Below are positions 39,504-51,576 of a stretch of 64,000 nucleotides of DNA, piece by piece. Position 1 is the first letter of the stretch, and every line of letters starts with the position of its first letter. The notes beneath the pieces are model-generated. The model made no database searches. It saw only the letters and a list, made by a program, of their open reading frames with translations, and had not been told where the DNA came from. Both the position numbers and the translations under genes were made by a program. This DNA is from Neisseriaceae bacterium JH1-16 (GTDB lineage Bacteria; Pseudomonadota; Gammaproteobacteria; Burkholderiales; Chromobacteriaceae): NCBI GenBank assembly GCA_025989215.1, contig JAPDNP010000004.1:1-64000 (forward strand), written 5' to 3'.

Positions 39504-42500
39504 TCAGACCGCCTTGAGTTCACTCAGCAGCGCCTGCACCGGATGCGCCAGCCGCACCCCGTCGATCAGCTCGACCTGGCAGCGACAGGAATAACCGGTG
39601 GCGAGCAGCCGGTCCTGGCCGCGGTCGGCCTCGACCTGCTTCGCCCAGCTCATGCCGTACAGAGTCTTGGACAGCTCGCGCTTGTCCGCCTCGTGGCCGA
39701 AGGTGCCGGCCATGCCGCAACAGCCGGCGCTCTTGCTCGTGAGCTGCACGCCCAGCGCGGCGAACACCTTCTGCCAGTCGCCCGCCGCGGCCGGCGCATT
39801 GGTCTTCTCGGTGCAGTGCGGCAGCAGCGCGTAGCCGCTGCCTGCGCTGGCCTCCCGCTGGGGCAGGTCGGCCAGCCGGCTTGCCAGCCATTCCTGCAGC
39901 AACAGCACCGGCGGCGCCGCCTCCTTGCCCAGCGTCTTCGCGTACTCGGCGCGGTAGGTCAGCGTCATCGACGGGTCGAGCCCGACCAGCGGGATGCCGC
40001 TGGCGGAGAGCGCCCGCAGCGCCTCGGCATTGGCGGTGGCGACCTTCTTGAACGCGCCGAGGAAGCCGTGCACATGCAGCGGCTTGCCGTTGGCCGAAAA
40101 CGGCGCCAACAGCGGCGTGAAGCCGAGCGTGCGCAGCAGCTCGAACAAGTCGAGCAGCAGCGGGGTCTCGAAATAGCTGGTAAACGCATCCTGCACTACG
40201 ATCACCGCACGTGCGCGCTCGCCTTCGGCCAAGCTTTGCAGTGCCTCGGGGGTCGCCAGCGCATAGCCGCGACGACGCAGCTCCGCCACTGGGTCGATGC
40301 CGGAGAGCAACGGGCTCTCGACCAGCCCCGCCCGACGCATCACCGCCCGGCCGGCGCGGCTGCCGAGCGCGGCGTTGTACAGCCCCGGCAGACGCGCCAC
40401 CAGCGGCAGCATGAATTCCAGCGAGCCGATCAGATAGTCCTTCACCGGCCGCAGGTAGCGGCCGTAGTAGAGCTCCAGGAACTTGGCGCGGAACTCCGGA
40501 ACGTCGACCTTGACCGGACACTGGCCGACGCAGGACTTGCACGCGAGACAGCCCTGCATCGCCTCCATCACCTCGTGCGAGAAGTCCGCCTCGCCGCGGC
40601 GCTTGGCCAGCGTGTTGCGCAGTCGGCCGAACAGGCCGCCGAACCCCGCACCGCGCCGCAGCCGCGCGCTTTCGGCCAACGGGTCGACGCCGGAGAGCGC
40701 CAGCTGGCGCAGCCACTCGCGCAGCAGCGAGGCGCGGCCCTTCGGCGAGTGGCGCCGCTCGCGCGTGCCCTTCCACGACGGGCACATCGCGTCGTCAGGG
40801 TCGAAGTTGTAGCAGGCGCCGTTGCCGTTGCAGTGCAGGCCCTCGTCGAAGCCCTGGCGCACCGCGATCGGGATCGTCCGGTCGTGCTGGCCGCGCGTCG
40901 GCACCGCGTCGATCTTCAGCAATTCGCCGCCCGGCGGCGCGGCGATCTTGCCGGGGTTGAGCTGGTTGTGCGGGTCGAACGCCGCCTTGATGTCCTGCAG
41001 GCGCGGGTAGAGCGGGCCGAAGAACGCCGGAGCGAACTCGGAGCGCACGCCCTTGCCGTGCTCGCCCCACAGCAGGCCGTGGTACTTCTGCGTCAGCGCC
41101 ACCACGCCGTCGGTGATCGCGCGCACCAGCTTTTCCTGCTCCGGGTCCTTCATGTCGATCACCGGGCGCACGTGCAGCACCCCGGCGTCGACATGGCCGA
41201 ACATGCCGTAGGCGACGCCGTGGCTGTCGAGCAGCGCGCGGAATTCGGCGATGTAGTCGGCGAGGTTTTCCGGCGGCACCGCGGTGTCCTCGACGAACGG
41301 GATCGGCCGCTTGTCGCCCTGTAGGTTGCCGAGCAGGCCGACCGACTTCTTGCGCATGCCCCAGATGCGGCCGACCGCCGCCGCGCCGCGCGCGACGGTG
41401 TGGCCGCAGCGGCCGTTGGCCGAACCCTCGGCCGCCAGCTTGTCCGTCACCGCAGCGAGCTGGCGCTCCAGATCGTCCTCGTCATCGGCGAGAAACTCGA
41501 CCAGGTTGATGCCCTGTGCCGCGACGTCGTCGTCGGGGAAGAACTCGCGCACGCCGTGCCAGACGATGTCCTGACGCGCCAGCCCCAGCACCTTGGAATC
41601 CACCGTCTCGATCGACGCGGCGTTCAGCGCCATCAGCGCCGGCGCGTCGCGCAGCGCGGCGTCGAAGCTGGTATAGCGCACGTTGACCAGCGCGCTTGCA
41701 CGCGGAATCGGCAGCACATTGAGCTTGGCCTCGGTGATGAGACCCAAGGTGCCCTCGGCGCCGCACAGAATGTTGTTGAGGTTGAAACGGCCTTGCTCGT
41801 CGCGGATGTGCGCCAGGTCGTAGCCGGTCAGGCAGCGGTTGAGCTTGGGGAATTTCTCGGCGATCAGCGCCGCGTCGTCGCGGCGGATTGTGTCGAGCAG
41901 CCGGTGCACCGCGCCGACCCGGTCGTCGCGCTGCTTGATGACGTCCAGCTCCGCTTCGGCCAAGGGCAGCGAGTGCCACAGCGTGCCGTCGAGCAGCACG
42001 GTGCTCAGCTCCAGCACATGGTCGCGGGTCTTGCCGTACAGGCAGGAGCCCTGGCCGCTGGCGTCGGTGTTGATCATGCCGCCTATCGTCGCACGGTTCG
42101 AGGTGGACAGCTCCGGTGCGAAGAACAGCCCGTGCGGCTTCAGCGCCGTGTTGAGCTGGTCCTTCACCACCCCGGCCTGCACCCGCACCCAGCGCTGCTC
42201 GACGTTGATCTCGAGGATGCGGTTCATGTGCCGCGACACGTCGACAATCACCCCGTCGGACAGCGACTGGCCGTTGGTGCCGGTGCCGCCGCCCCGCGGA
42301 CTGAGTCGCAGCGACTGGAAGCGCGGCTCGCCGGACAGCTTGGTGATGCGGATCAGGTCGTCGGCGTGCTTCGGAAACGCGATCAGCTGCGGCCACACCT
42401 GGTAGATCGAGTTGTCGGTGGCCAGCACGGTGCGGTCGGCATAGCTGGAACTCAGCTCCCCCTCGAAGCCGCGCAGGCGCAGTTCGGTAGCAAAGTCGAG

Positions 42501-42545
42501 GTAAAGCGAATCGGAGACGGGGCGGTCGTTCAGGCGTGGAATCAT
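39504..42545 (-). CDS. ydiJ: FAD-linked oxidase / Fe-S protein, YdiJ-type D-2-hydroxyacid dehydrogenase
   Basis: A 1013-residue fusion of a glycolate-oxidase-like FAD domain and a C-terminal Fe-S/CCG-domain half. The FAD-binding core is near residues 60-280 (SPRGGGTGTNGQSL; NTDASGQGS; GAEGTLGLI). A 4Fe-4S ligand set CLACKSCVGQCP lies near residue 670, and cysteine-rich CCG-like motifs (SAGCCGMAGTFGHE; YSCRCQ) near the end. E. coli YdiJ acts on D-2-hydroxyglutarate, the best guess here. Six DUS-like copies fall inside the gene (40090, 40224, 40671, 41416, 41955 and nearby), more than in any other gene of the window. Confidence 0.88.
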   Translation of the reverse strand: MIPRLNDRPVSDSLYLDFATELRLRGFEGELSSSYADRTVLATDNSIYQVWPQLIAFPKHADDLIRITKLSGEPRFQSLRLSPRGGGTGTNGQSLSDGVIVDVSRHMNRILEINVEQRWVRVQAGVVKDQLNTALKPHGLFFAPELSTSNRATIGGMINTDASGQGSCLYGKTRDHVLELSTVLLDGTLWHSLPLAEAELDVIKQRDDRVGAVHRLLDTIRRDDAALIAEKFPKLNRCLTGYDLAHIRDEQGRFNLNNILCGAEGTLGLITEAKLNVLPIPRASALVNVRYTSFDAALRDAPALMALNAASIETVDSKVLGLARQDIVWHGVREFFPDDDVAAQGINLVEFLADDEDDLERQLAAVTDKLAAEGSANGRCGHTVARGAAAVGRIWGMRKKSVGLLGNLQGDKRPIPFVEDTAVPPENLADYIAEFRALLDSHGVAYGMFGHVDAGVLHVRPVIDMKDPEQEKLVRAITDGVVALTQKYHGLLWGEHGKGVRSEFAPAFFGPLYPRLQDIKAAFDPHNQLNPGKIAAPPGGELLKIDAVPTRGQHDRTIPIAVRQGFDEGLHCNGNGACYNFDPDDAMCPSWKGTRERRHSPKGRASLLREWLRQLALSGVDPLAESARLRRGAGFGGLFGRLRNTLAKRRGEADFSHEVMEAMQGCLACKSCVGQCPVKVDVPEFRAKFLELYYGRYLRPVKDYLIGSLEFMLPLVARLPGLYNAALGSRAGRAVMRRAGLVESPLLSGIDPVAELRRRGYALATPEALQSLAEGERARAVIVVQDAFTSYFETPLLLDLFELLRTLGFTPLLAPFSANGKPLHVHGFLGAFKKVATANAEALRALSASGIPLVGLDPSMTLTYRAEYAKTLGKEAAPPVLLLQEWLASRLADLPQREASAGSGYALLPHCTEKTNAPAAAGDWQKVFAALGVQLTSKSAGCCGMAGTFGHEADKRELSKTLYGMSWAKQVEADRGQDRLLATGYSCRCQVELIDGVRLAHPVQALLSELKAV

Positions 42546-42585
42546 GCGAGGCTCGAAACGGTGGCGTTGACGTCAGACTAGCGCG

Positions 42586-42623
42586 TCGGACAGAAAAAAG
42601 GGCCCGTGCATCAGCACGGGCAC
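42586..42623 (-). terminator. Intrinsic terminator downstream of the DUF1338 gene
   Basis: Leftward, GCCCGTGC/GCACGGGC forms a stem closed by TGAT and followed by CCTTTTTT. It lies between the DUF1338 gene and ydiJ, separating their transcription. Confidence 0.8.
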
Positions 42624-42726
42624 CCAACGTTGCCACTCAAGGAAACAACTGTGCTGCACAGAAACACGGTAAAGAGCAATCGACCGGCCGGCGCGGAACC
42701 CTGTCCGTGCGGCCGGTGGGCAATGT

Positions 42727-43773
42727 TCAGCAGGCGGCCGCGGTCATCTTGAAGATGCCCTGCGCGTTCGAGCTGTCGAAGCGCAGATCGCGCTTCTGCT
42801 CGCCGGTGGCCGGGTCGGCGATCACGTCGCGGGTGATGAATTCGTAGAACGAACCCGGCACCACGCGGCTCACCAGCGCGCCGTCGGCGACGCGGAACTG
42901 GCGCTCGACCTGGGTGGCCTTGAACGCGGTCTGGCGCACCGAGCCGTTGGCCGACACCTCGACCTTGTCCTTGATCGGCAGGCCCTGGGCGCGCAACACG
43001 TCGGCCACCGCGAACACGTCGTCGACATGGTCGGTGGCGTGGTTGAAGCAGTTGCCCTCGGTAGAAATCCAGGCCATCTCGGCCGATTCGGCGAGCAGCG
43101 TCTCATAGTCGGCCATCGCCGGCGTGTCGTGCTGCACGGCGAAACAGCCGACCAGCTTGGGCAGCAGTTCCACCGCCTCGGCGAACGGCAGCACACGCGC
43201 ATCGGCCAGCTTCACCAGCAGTGCCTTGTCGCGGTCGTTCAGCGGGTCGCGCGAGCCCTTCACCACATTGTCCACCGCCTTCTGGAACGCCGGCGAGAAC
43301 TGGTCGACGTGCAGCTCGGACACGAAGAACTGCGCCACCGATTCCGGGGCGTCGACGTGGCAGTAGGCGCGGCCGGTCATCTTCAGGCGGGCCAGCGGGT
43401 AGAGGCCGGCCACCGCGAAGCCGAGCGGCTCGAGGAAGCGCTTGAAAGCCAGCTCGCCAATCGGCAGCGCGCCGGTATTGGCGGCGGCGACGGTGCGCAG
43501 CGCGCCGTGGTCGAACACCACCTGGCCGCCGGCGGCCAGCTTCTCGTCGACATAGCGCTTGCCCTCAGGTACCACGTCCAGGTTCTTCGCGAACAGCAGC
43601 ATGTTCATCGCCTGGGCCAGGATCACGCGCGGCACACTGTCGCCCGCTTCGGCCAACAGCGGCGCGTCGACCGCGATCATCTCGAACAGCGCGGCGGCGC
43701 TGTCGCGGCCGGCGCTCGCCTCCAGAAGACGCCACAGTTGACTGCGTTCGATCTGTGCCTGGGTGTGTGCCAT
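42727..43773 (-). CDS. DUF1338 domain protein (2-oxoadipate dioxygenase/decarboxylase-like)
   Basis: A 348-residue DUF1338 protein. Characterised relatives (HglS/YdcJ) are Fe(II) enzymes converting 2-oxoadipate to 2-hydroxyglutarate in lysine breakdown. Candidate metal residues are the histidines in NHATDHVDD and the Glu in GSFYEFITRD. It is about 100 residues shorter than HglS, so it belongs to the shorter branch. AAAGG lies nine bases before the ATG at 43773. It is divergent from a LysR regulator. Its neighbour ydiJ could oxidise 2-hydroxyglutarate, a suggestive pairing. Confidence 0.8.
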   Translation of the reverse strand: MAHTQAQIERSQLWRLLEASAGRDSAAALFEMIAVDAPLLAEAGDSVPRVILAQAMNMLLFAKNLDVVPEGKRYVDEKLAAGGQVVFDHGALRTVAAANTGALPIGELAFKRFLEPLGFAVAGLYPLARLKMTGRAYCHVDAPESVAQFFVSELHVDQFSPAFQKAVDNVVKGSRDPLNDRDKALLVKLADARVLPFAEAVELLPKLVGCFAVQHDTPAMADYETLLAESAEMAWISTEGNCFNHATDHVDDVFAVADVLRAQGLPIKDKVEVSANGSVRQTAFKATQVERQFRVADGALVSRVVPGSFYEFITRDVIADPATGEQKRDLRFDSSNAQGIFKMTAAAC

Positions 43774-43922
43774 TTCGGAATACCTTTCGTGCGGGGGACC
43801 ACAATTCGTGAATCGGACCGGCGCCATAGCCGGCCACGCAATGATGCAAAGTCTCGGCCGATTCCCGCCGCCTCTCAAGCGATGTATTCTGCTGACTTCA
43901 TTCCTAAAACTCATCAACTACG

Positions 43923-44840
43923 ATGCGCCGCACTCTTCCCTCGCTGATGGCCCTGCAATGCTTCGAAGCAGCGGTCCGCCACCTGAGCTTCACCCGCGCC
44001 GCCGAGGAGCTGAACCTGACACAGAGCGCGGTCAGCCGGCAGATCCGCGCGCTGGAAGACTTCCTCGGCCGCGCGCTGTTCGAACGGGTGAAGCAGCGGC
44101 TGGTGCTGACCACAGCCGGCGAGGCGTACGCGGCGGCGATCCAGGACGTGCTCGACCGCGCCGAGGCGGCGACCTTGCAGCTGATGGCGTACAGCGGCGA
44201 GGGCGGCGTGCTGACGGTGGCGATCCTGCCGACCTTCGGCTCGCGCTGGCTGGTGCCGCGCCTGGGCGACTTCACCGCGCGCCATCCGGAGATCCAGCTC
44301 AACCTGGTCACCCAGGTGCGGCCGTTCGACTTCGACAAGGTCGACGCCGACGTGGCGATCCACTTCGGCCCGGCACTGTGGCCGGGTGCGATCTGCCACC
44401 GCTTGATGGGCGAGGAGATCGTGCCGGTATGTGCGCCATCGCTCTTGGCCGGCCGCGTGCTCGGCGACCCGCACGAGCTGTTCGACTACACGCTGCTGCA
44501 GCACGCCACCCGGCCGCAGGCGTGGAACGACTGGCTGCACGCGGTCGGCGTCGCCGAGGTGGAGGGCGGCCTGCGCGGCCCGCGCTTCGAGCATTTCTTC
44601 ATGGTGATCCAGGCGGCGATCGCCGGCCTGGGCATTGCGGTGCTGCCGCAGTTCCTGGTGCAGGACGAGCTCGACAAGGGCTTGCTGGTCAAGGCGATCG
44701 ACAAGCCGGTGGCCAGCCTGCACGCCTATTACCTGGTGCACCCGGCCACCAAGGCCGACCTCTACAAGGTACGGGTGTTCCGCGACTGGGTGCTCGCGCA
44801 GGTGGCCGAGGATGCCGCCGACGGGGCCACGCCGCGCTGA
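43923..44840 (+). CDS. LysR family regulator (GcvA-like)
   Basis: A 305-residue LTTR of the GcvA/AmpR subgroup. The HTH (LMALQCFEAAVRHLSFTRAAEELNLTQSAVSRQIRALE pattern) occupies residues 8-65, and the effector domain contains VDADVAIHFGP. The start codon lies 149 bases from the divergent DUF1338 gene, and control of that gene is the natural reading. Ligand may be a lysine-pathway intermediate, an inference from the neighbour alone. Confidence 0.9.
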   Translation: MRRTLPSLMALQCFEAAVRHLSFTRAAEELNLTQSAVSRQIRALEDFLGRALFERVKQRLVLTTAGEAYAAAIQDVLDRAEAATLQLMAYSGEGGVLTVAILPTFGSRWLVPRLGDFTARHPEIQLNLVTQVRPFDFDKVDADVAIHFGPALWPGAICHRLMGEEIVPVCAPSLLAGRVLGDPHELFDYTLLQHATRPQAWNDWLHAVGVAEVEGGLRGPRFEHFFMVIQAAIAGLGIAVLPQFLVQDELDKGLLVKAIDKPVASLHAYYLVHPATKADLYKVRVFRDWVLAQVAEDAADGATPR

Positions 44841-44920
44841 TCGCCAGCTCGCACCGTGGCCGTACGCTGCTCGCCCCAGGGCAACGTTGGCCGAAGTCGC
44901 CTAGCGCTACCGGCGAGCGT

Positions 44921-45262
44921 TCAATCGACGAAGGTCAAGTAGCCCCAGATCGCGGCGATATTGGCCATCAGCGCCGCGCCGACCGCGAAGCTGACGCCGG
45001 CGAACATCTCGATCGCCCAGTACAGGCTGGGAAAACCGGCCCCCACCGCATGCGCGAACTGGTAACTCGTCAGCAACAGCGCACACAGCACCGTCCACTT
45101 CAGCAGGTAGCCCGGCAGGTACTTGCGCTGCTCGCGGTTGTAGCGGTAGTTCTGCTCGCGCAGCAGGAAATCGCCGCGCGAGGCGTCGCGGAACAGCCAG
45201 AACGGGATCAGGTAGAGGTACAAGAGGTACAGCAGGCCACGGTCGTCGCTGCTCGTTTCCAT
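44921..45262 (-). CDS. Small integral membrane protein of unknown function
   Basis: A 113-residue protein with three hydrophobic segments: about residues 10-26 (Tyr/Leu-rich), 51-72, and 79-110. A basic, tyrosine-rich loop (REQNYRYNREQRKY) lies between the first two. GGAG lies nine bases before the ATG at 45262; the in-frame extension to 45304 is not homologous in character. I do not recognise the family. It is convergent with the LysR gene and upstream of repeat locus 2. Confidence 0.7.
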   Translation of the reverse strand: METSSDDRGLLYLLYLYLIPFWLFRDASRGDFLLREQNYRYNREQRKYLPGYLLKWTVLCALLLTSYQFAHAVGAGFPSLYWAIEMFAGVSFAVGAALMANIAAIWGYLTFVD

Positions 45263-45484
45263 GGTGGTGTCTCCATTTTTTCTTGCGCGGGCGGTGCCTC
45301 CCACCCGGTCGCGGCGACGCCAACGCTCCGACGGGCGTCGCTGTCTGAACTATAGGCGGTGGGGATTGGAGGCGTGCGCAGTGGAAGCGCTGGCTCTTTT
45401 GGATGGCGATGACCGGTGTGTCTAAACGGCCAGACATCGAAAGGATGGAGCCTTTAAGGTAACGCTTGTTCGCGCTGCGACCTT

Positions 45485-45701
45485 GTCGGTCTCGCCCGAC
45501 CGGCGAGGTACTTTCTTTGCTTCGTCAAAGAAAGTACCCAAAGAAAGACGACCCCACCGCGCTGGCCTTCGGCTTCCCTCGCGCCTGCCAAGCGGCCAGG
45601 CGCCGCCGAACTCGCGGGCGGCTAACGTCCGCCCACTCGAACATGCGGCGGCTTAAGACCTGGCCGCTTGACGATCGCTCGGCAGCGCAGAAGGGGGATG
45701 G
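45485..45701 (+). repeat. Composite repeat locus 2, module B (B2)
   Basis: The reverse complement of B1 (11808-12030): the shared outer hairpin block GTCGGTCTCGCCCGACC...TACTTTCTTTG leads into the B-specific GCGCCTGCCAAGCGGCCAGG part and ends AAGGGGGATGG. Similarity to B1 is near-complete by eye. Confidence 0.85.
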
Positions 45702-45951
45702 ACAGGTCGACTGCAGCGATTGTGACTAGGTAGGGAAAGCGTCACGGCCACTCTGTCCGCACCAACGTTGGCCGAACAGCGACAGTCTCTTGAGTGGGTC
45801 ACCAAATCGAAACTGAAACCGCCCTATTCGGCCAACCTTCACTTATGCACAGCACGTCACCACCATGGCCCTTACCCACAGCCACCGGAAACACTGCGAC
45901 TAAGCAACAAGGGGGGCAGACTGGCCCCTCACGCCGGTTACAGCCGGTCAC
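45702..45951. other. Spacer of composite repeat locus 2
   Basis: Unique sequence between modules B2 and A2 with two DUS-like copies (45768 and 45827). No gene is supported. Confidence 0.6.
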
Positions 45952-46175
45952 CCCATCCCCTTCGACGCCGCCGAGGACGGCACGGTCAACGGGGGAAGTC
46001 GGCGAGCACTGTCCGAGTGCCGGCTTTAGCCGGCGCGAGTTGCGCAGCCGCCCGTTGGCCGTGGCGCCCGCAGGGCAGCCCGCTCAGCGGGCCGGCGTCG
46101 TGGGGTCGCCTTTTCTTTGGTTCCTTTCTTTTGGCGAGGTAAAAGAAAGGAACTCGCCGGTCGGGCGAGACCGAC
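45952..46175 (-). repeat. Composite repeat locus 2, module A (A2)
   Basis: The reverse complement of A1 (11348-11570), beginning CCCATCCCCTTCGACGCC and ending CGAGACCGAC, with the hairpin TTCCTTTCTTTTGGCG in the outer block. A DUS-like copy follows 22 bases later (46198), mirroring 12050 beside B1. Confidence 0.85.
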
Positions 46176-46233
46176 AAAGCCACAGCCCCCGCTAACGTTG
46201 GCCGAACAACAGGGAATCCCACGACCACCAAAC

Positions 46234-46266
46234 AAAAAAGGCAGCCCGGCCACGCCGGACTGCCAA
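46234..46266 (-). terminator. Intrinsic terminator of the aru/ast operon
   Basis: Leftward, GGCAGTCCGGC and GCCGGGCTGCC form a stem with a 3-base loop (one mismatch) followed by TTTTTTG. It lies 27 bases past the astD stop codon and ahead of repeat locus 2. Confidence 0.85.
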
Positions 46267-46292
46267 ACGCCAACAACAGGGACAGGAAAAGC

Positions 46293-48794
<2,502 letters not shown>

Positions 48795-48798
<4 letters not shown>

Positions 48799-49841
48799 GC
48801 GGCAGCTCCTTCGGGTTGCAGCGGCACGCAGCGCACGTCGTCGCCGTCGGCGATCTCCAGCACGTCGGCGGCGGCCTGCGGTAGTGTCAGTTGGGCCGGC
48901 AGCGCGGCCGGCAGGGTGACCAGCACGCAGCGGAACGCGTTGGCGGTCTGGGTATTGCTGACCAGGTACGGCACGCCGTCGCTACAGGCGTCGCCGCGCA
49001 CCGCGGTGCGGCGGCGGCTGAAGCGCACCGAATTGCACACGTCGAGCGGCGCGGTCAGCACCGGGCCGGCGTCGAAGATGTCGACGAAGCGGTCCGGCTC
49101 CAGCCCCTCGGCGACGTGGCACTGGTAGTTCAGGCGCGCGCCGACGTGCGGCTCGCCCATCACCCGCTGCGCCTCCTCATTCAACAGCGGCACGTACAGC
49201 GGGTCGACCGGCATCATCTCGGCGATGAAGGTGCGGCTGCGGCCGCCCGACTCCAGCTCCATCTCGCGGAAGTCACGCTGGAAGAACTTGTAGCCGACGC
49301 CCTCCCAGAACGGCGAGCGCCCGGCCTCGTCGGCCACGCCCGGCAGCACCGAGAAGATGTCGTGGGCGAAGCGTTCGCGGTGCTGGGCGGCAAACAGCAT
49401 GCGCGCCCGCGACAGCAGGTGCGCCGGCTGCACGCCCTGCTGCAATGCGGCGGCGTCGACGTGGAAGCCGGTCAACCGAGTGCGGCCGGTCATCTCGTGC
49501 GACAGCGCCAGCGCGTGCACGCGGTGGTTCACCTGCAGCTCGCGCGAGGCGTGCACCACCACTTCGTTGCGGAATACGTAGAACGGCTCGGAGAACCCGG
49601 CCATCGCCAACAAGCCGGCGGTACCGTGCAGCTTGCCGGTGTCGGAATCCTCCAGCACGAACAGATAGCTTTCCTCGCCGGGGAATTCGACGTCGGCGGC
49701 GAGGGAATTGATCGATTGGGTCACCAGCTGCTGCAGCCGCGCCCTGTCGGGCGGCAACGAGTGCAGGATGGGGCCGGTGGAGCGCGCCATGCGCTCGATT
49801 TGGTCCAGATCGGACAGCTTGCTCGGTCGGACAAAGAGCAT
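48795..49841 (-). CDS. aruF: Arginine/ornithine N-succinyltransferase, alpha-type subunit
   Basis: A 348-residue paralogue of AruG with the same fold marks: MLFVRPSKLSDLDQIERMA, PFWEGVGYKFFQRDFREME, FIAEMMP and FDAGPVLTAPLD. Together they form the heteromeric succinyltransferase. It is separated from aruC by about 180 bases that hold a hairpin element and an inverted DUS-like pair, so read-through from aruC may be reduced. The start is ATG at 49841, next to AGAGGGTG. Confidence 0.92.
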
Positions 49842-49867
49842 GACACCCTCTTCTGTATGGTGGGTGG

Positions 49868-49897
49868 AGGTTGGCCGAACACCTGTTCGGCCAACCT
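49868..49897. repeat. Inverted pair of the DUS-like word, perfect stem-loop
   Basis: AGGTTGGCCGAAC and GTTCGGCCAACCT form a 13-base-pair stem with an ACCT loop. No T run follows on either strand. It lies inside the aruC-aruF gap, where it could attenuate transcription. Confidence 0.8.
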
Positions 49898-49907
49898 TAA
49901 AACCTAT

Positions 49908-50015
49908 GAGTCGCTAACAAAGTCCAACATAGTGGTCCCGGCTAGGCGCGCTGCCGCAGACAGTACGAGTAGTACGGCAAGGCAGCGCAACAACGCCGGG
50001 AGTTGTTAGCGACTC
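49908..50015 (-). repeat. Hairpin element E4 (about 108 bp)
   Basis: The reverse-orientation copy of E1: ends GAGTCGCTAACAA and TTGTTAGCGACTC are perfect inverted repeats, with the inner CGCGCTGCC...GGCAGCG palindrome. It lies seven bases behind the aruC stop codon, within the arginine operon. Confidence 0.85.
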
Positions 50016-50021
50016 AGGCGA

Positions 50022-51251
50022 TCAGGCCGGCTGAGCTGCCTTCTCGACGATCTCGGCGGTCACCGCCTCGAAACGCTTCAGGCCTTCGGCGAGGTCGGCT
50101 TCCGGGATGATCAGCGACGGCGCGAAACGCACCACGCTGGTACCGGCCACCAGCACCACCAGGCCGTGGCGAGCCGCGGCGTTGACGAAGTCCTTGGCCT
50201 TGCCCTGCAGCGCCGGCACCAGCTCGGCGCCGATCAACAGGCCCTGGCCGCGCACTTCGGTGAACGCCTGGTACTTGTCGTTGATGCGCTTCAAGCCATC
50301 GACCAGCAGCTGGTGACGCGCCTTGACGCCTTCGAGCAGCGCCGGCTGGCTGATCAGCTCGATCACCTTGTCGGCCACCGCGCAGGCCAGCGGGTTGCCG
50401 CCGTAGGTCGAACCGTGGGTACCGACCACGAACGATGCGGCGATCTTCTTGGTGGTCAGCATCGCGCCGATCGGCATGCCGTTGCCCAGCGCCTTGGCGC
50501 TGGTCAGGATGTCCGGAGTGACGCCGTAGCCTTGGTACGAGAACAGCTGGCCCGAGCGGCCCACGCCGATCTGCACTTCGTCGAAAATCAACAGTGCGTT
50601 GTGCTTGTCGCACAGCTCGCGCAGCTTCTGCAGATACGCCGGGGTCGCCGGCGTCACGCCGCCCTCGCCCTGCACCGGCTCGACGATCACTGCGCAGGTG
50701 CTGTCATCGATCGCCGCTTCGGCCGAGGCCAGGTTGTTGAATTCGATGTGGGTCAGGCCGCCCGGCAATGGGGCGAAGCCTTCGGTGTACTTCGGCTGGC
50801 CGCCGACCGACACGGTGAACAGGGTGCGGCCGTGGAAGGCCTGCTTGCAGGAGACGATCTTAGTCTTGTCGGCGCCGAAATGGTCGTGCGCATAGCGGCG
50901 TGCCAGCTTCAACGCGGCCTCGTTGGCCTCGGCGCCGGAGTTGCTGAAGAACACGCGCTCGGCGAAGGTGGTCTCGGTCAGGCGGCGCGCCAGACGCAGT
51001 GCCGGCTCGTTGGTGAAGGTGTTCGACAGGTGCCAGAGTTGGTCGACCTGGGCGTGCAGCACGGCGGTCAGTTCCGGGTGCAGGTGGCCGAGGCTGGTCA
51101 CCGCGATGCCGCAGGCGAAGTCGACATATTCCTTGCCGCTCTGGTCCCACAGGCGTGAGCCTTTGCCGGAAACCGGAATGAACGCGGCCGGGGCGTAATT
51201 GGGCACCATCACTTCATCAAAGGTCTGGCGGCTGACTGGGGCGGTCGACAT
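50022..51251 (-). CDS. aruC: Succinylornithine/acetylornithine aminotransferase
   Basis: A 409-residue class III PLP aminotransferase. The cofactor lysine is Lys253 (TSAKALGNG), with the FDEVQ aspartate at about 224 and [13 protein letters not shown] near 107. AruC/AstC converts succinylornithine to the semialdehyde and is close to ArgD; the neighbouring aruFG-astD genes favour the catabolic enzyme. The ATG at 51251 follows GGAGAACTCC; an ATG four codons earlier has no ribosome site. It is first in the aru operon, behind a 325-base leader region. Confidence 0.93.
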   Translation of the reverse strand: MSTAPVSRQTFDEVMVPNYAPAAFIPVSGKGSRLWDQSGKEYVDFACGIAVTSLGHLHPELTAVLHAQVDQLWHLSNTFTNEPALRLARRLTETTFAERVFFSNSGAEANEAALKLARRYAHDHFGADKTKIVSCKQAFHGRTLFTVSVGGQPKYTEGFAPLPGGLTHIEFNNLASAEAAIDDSTCAVIVEPVQGEGGVTPATPAYLQKLRELCDKHNALLIFDEVQIGVGRSGQLFSYQGYGVTPDILTSAKALGNGMPIGAMLTTKKIAASFVVGTHGSTYGGNPLACAVADKVIELISQPALLEGVKARHQLLVDGLKRINDKYQAFTEVRGQGLLIGAELVPALQGKAKDFVNAAARHGLVVLVAGTSVVRFAPSLIIPEADLAEGLKRFEAVTAEIVEKAAQPA

Positions 51252-51576
51252 GGAGTTCTCCATTGGCAGGCATTGAGGAAAGCCCATTCTAGGGGCGCCG
51301 CTCTGAATAACCTTCCAGAAAAACGACAAAGTGCTTTCTGTTTGAGGCAGGGCGGGCCGCATTCAACTGTCGACAAGGTGCACCGCTCCCGCCGACCGCG
51401 CCGTCGGGATCAATCGGGGCGATTCGGCCAAGTTTCTTGGTTCGAAGCCAAGTTCCGCGAATCAGACTCACGAAGCCGATCCCAGCCAAGCTTGATGCCT
51501 CAGACAGAACCAGCCGCACGGCTGGTGCGGCACCACAGATACACAGAGCCTTAGCGACGCTAAATGGGGAATAGAA
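51252..51576 (-). promoter_or_regulatory. Upstream region of the aru operon
   Basis: 325 bases between argR and aruC without a gene. Read leftward it holds two TTGTCG words (near 51372 and 51330), which resemble the TGTCGC half sites of Pseudomonas ArgR. DUS-like copy 51423 lies between argR and these words. The match is partial. Confidence 0.35.

Noticed and set aside
39483-41324. 613-residue plus-strand frame opposite ydiJ
   Set aside because: Shadow frame rich in Arg, Gln and His; ydiJ is clearly the real gene.
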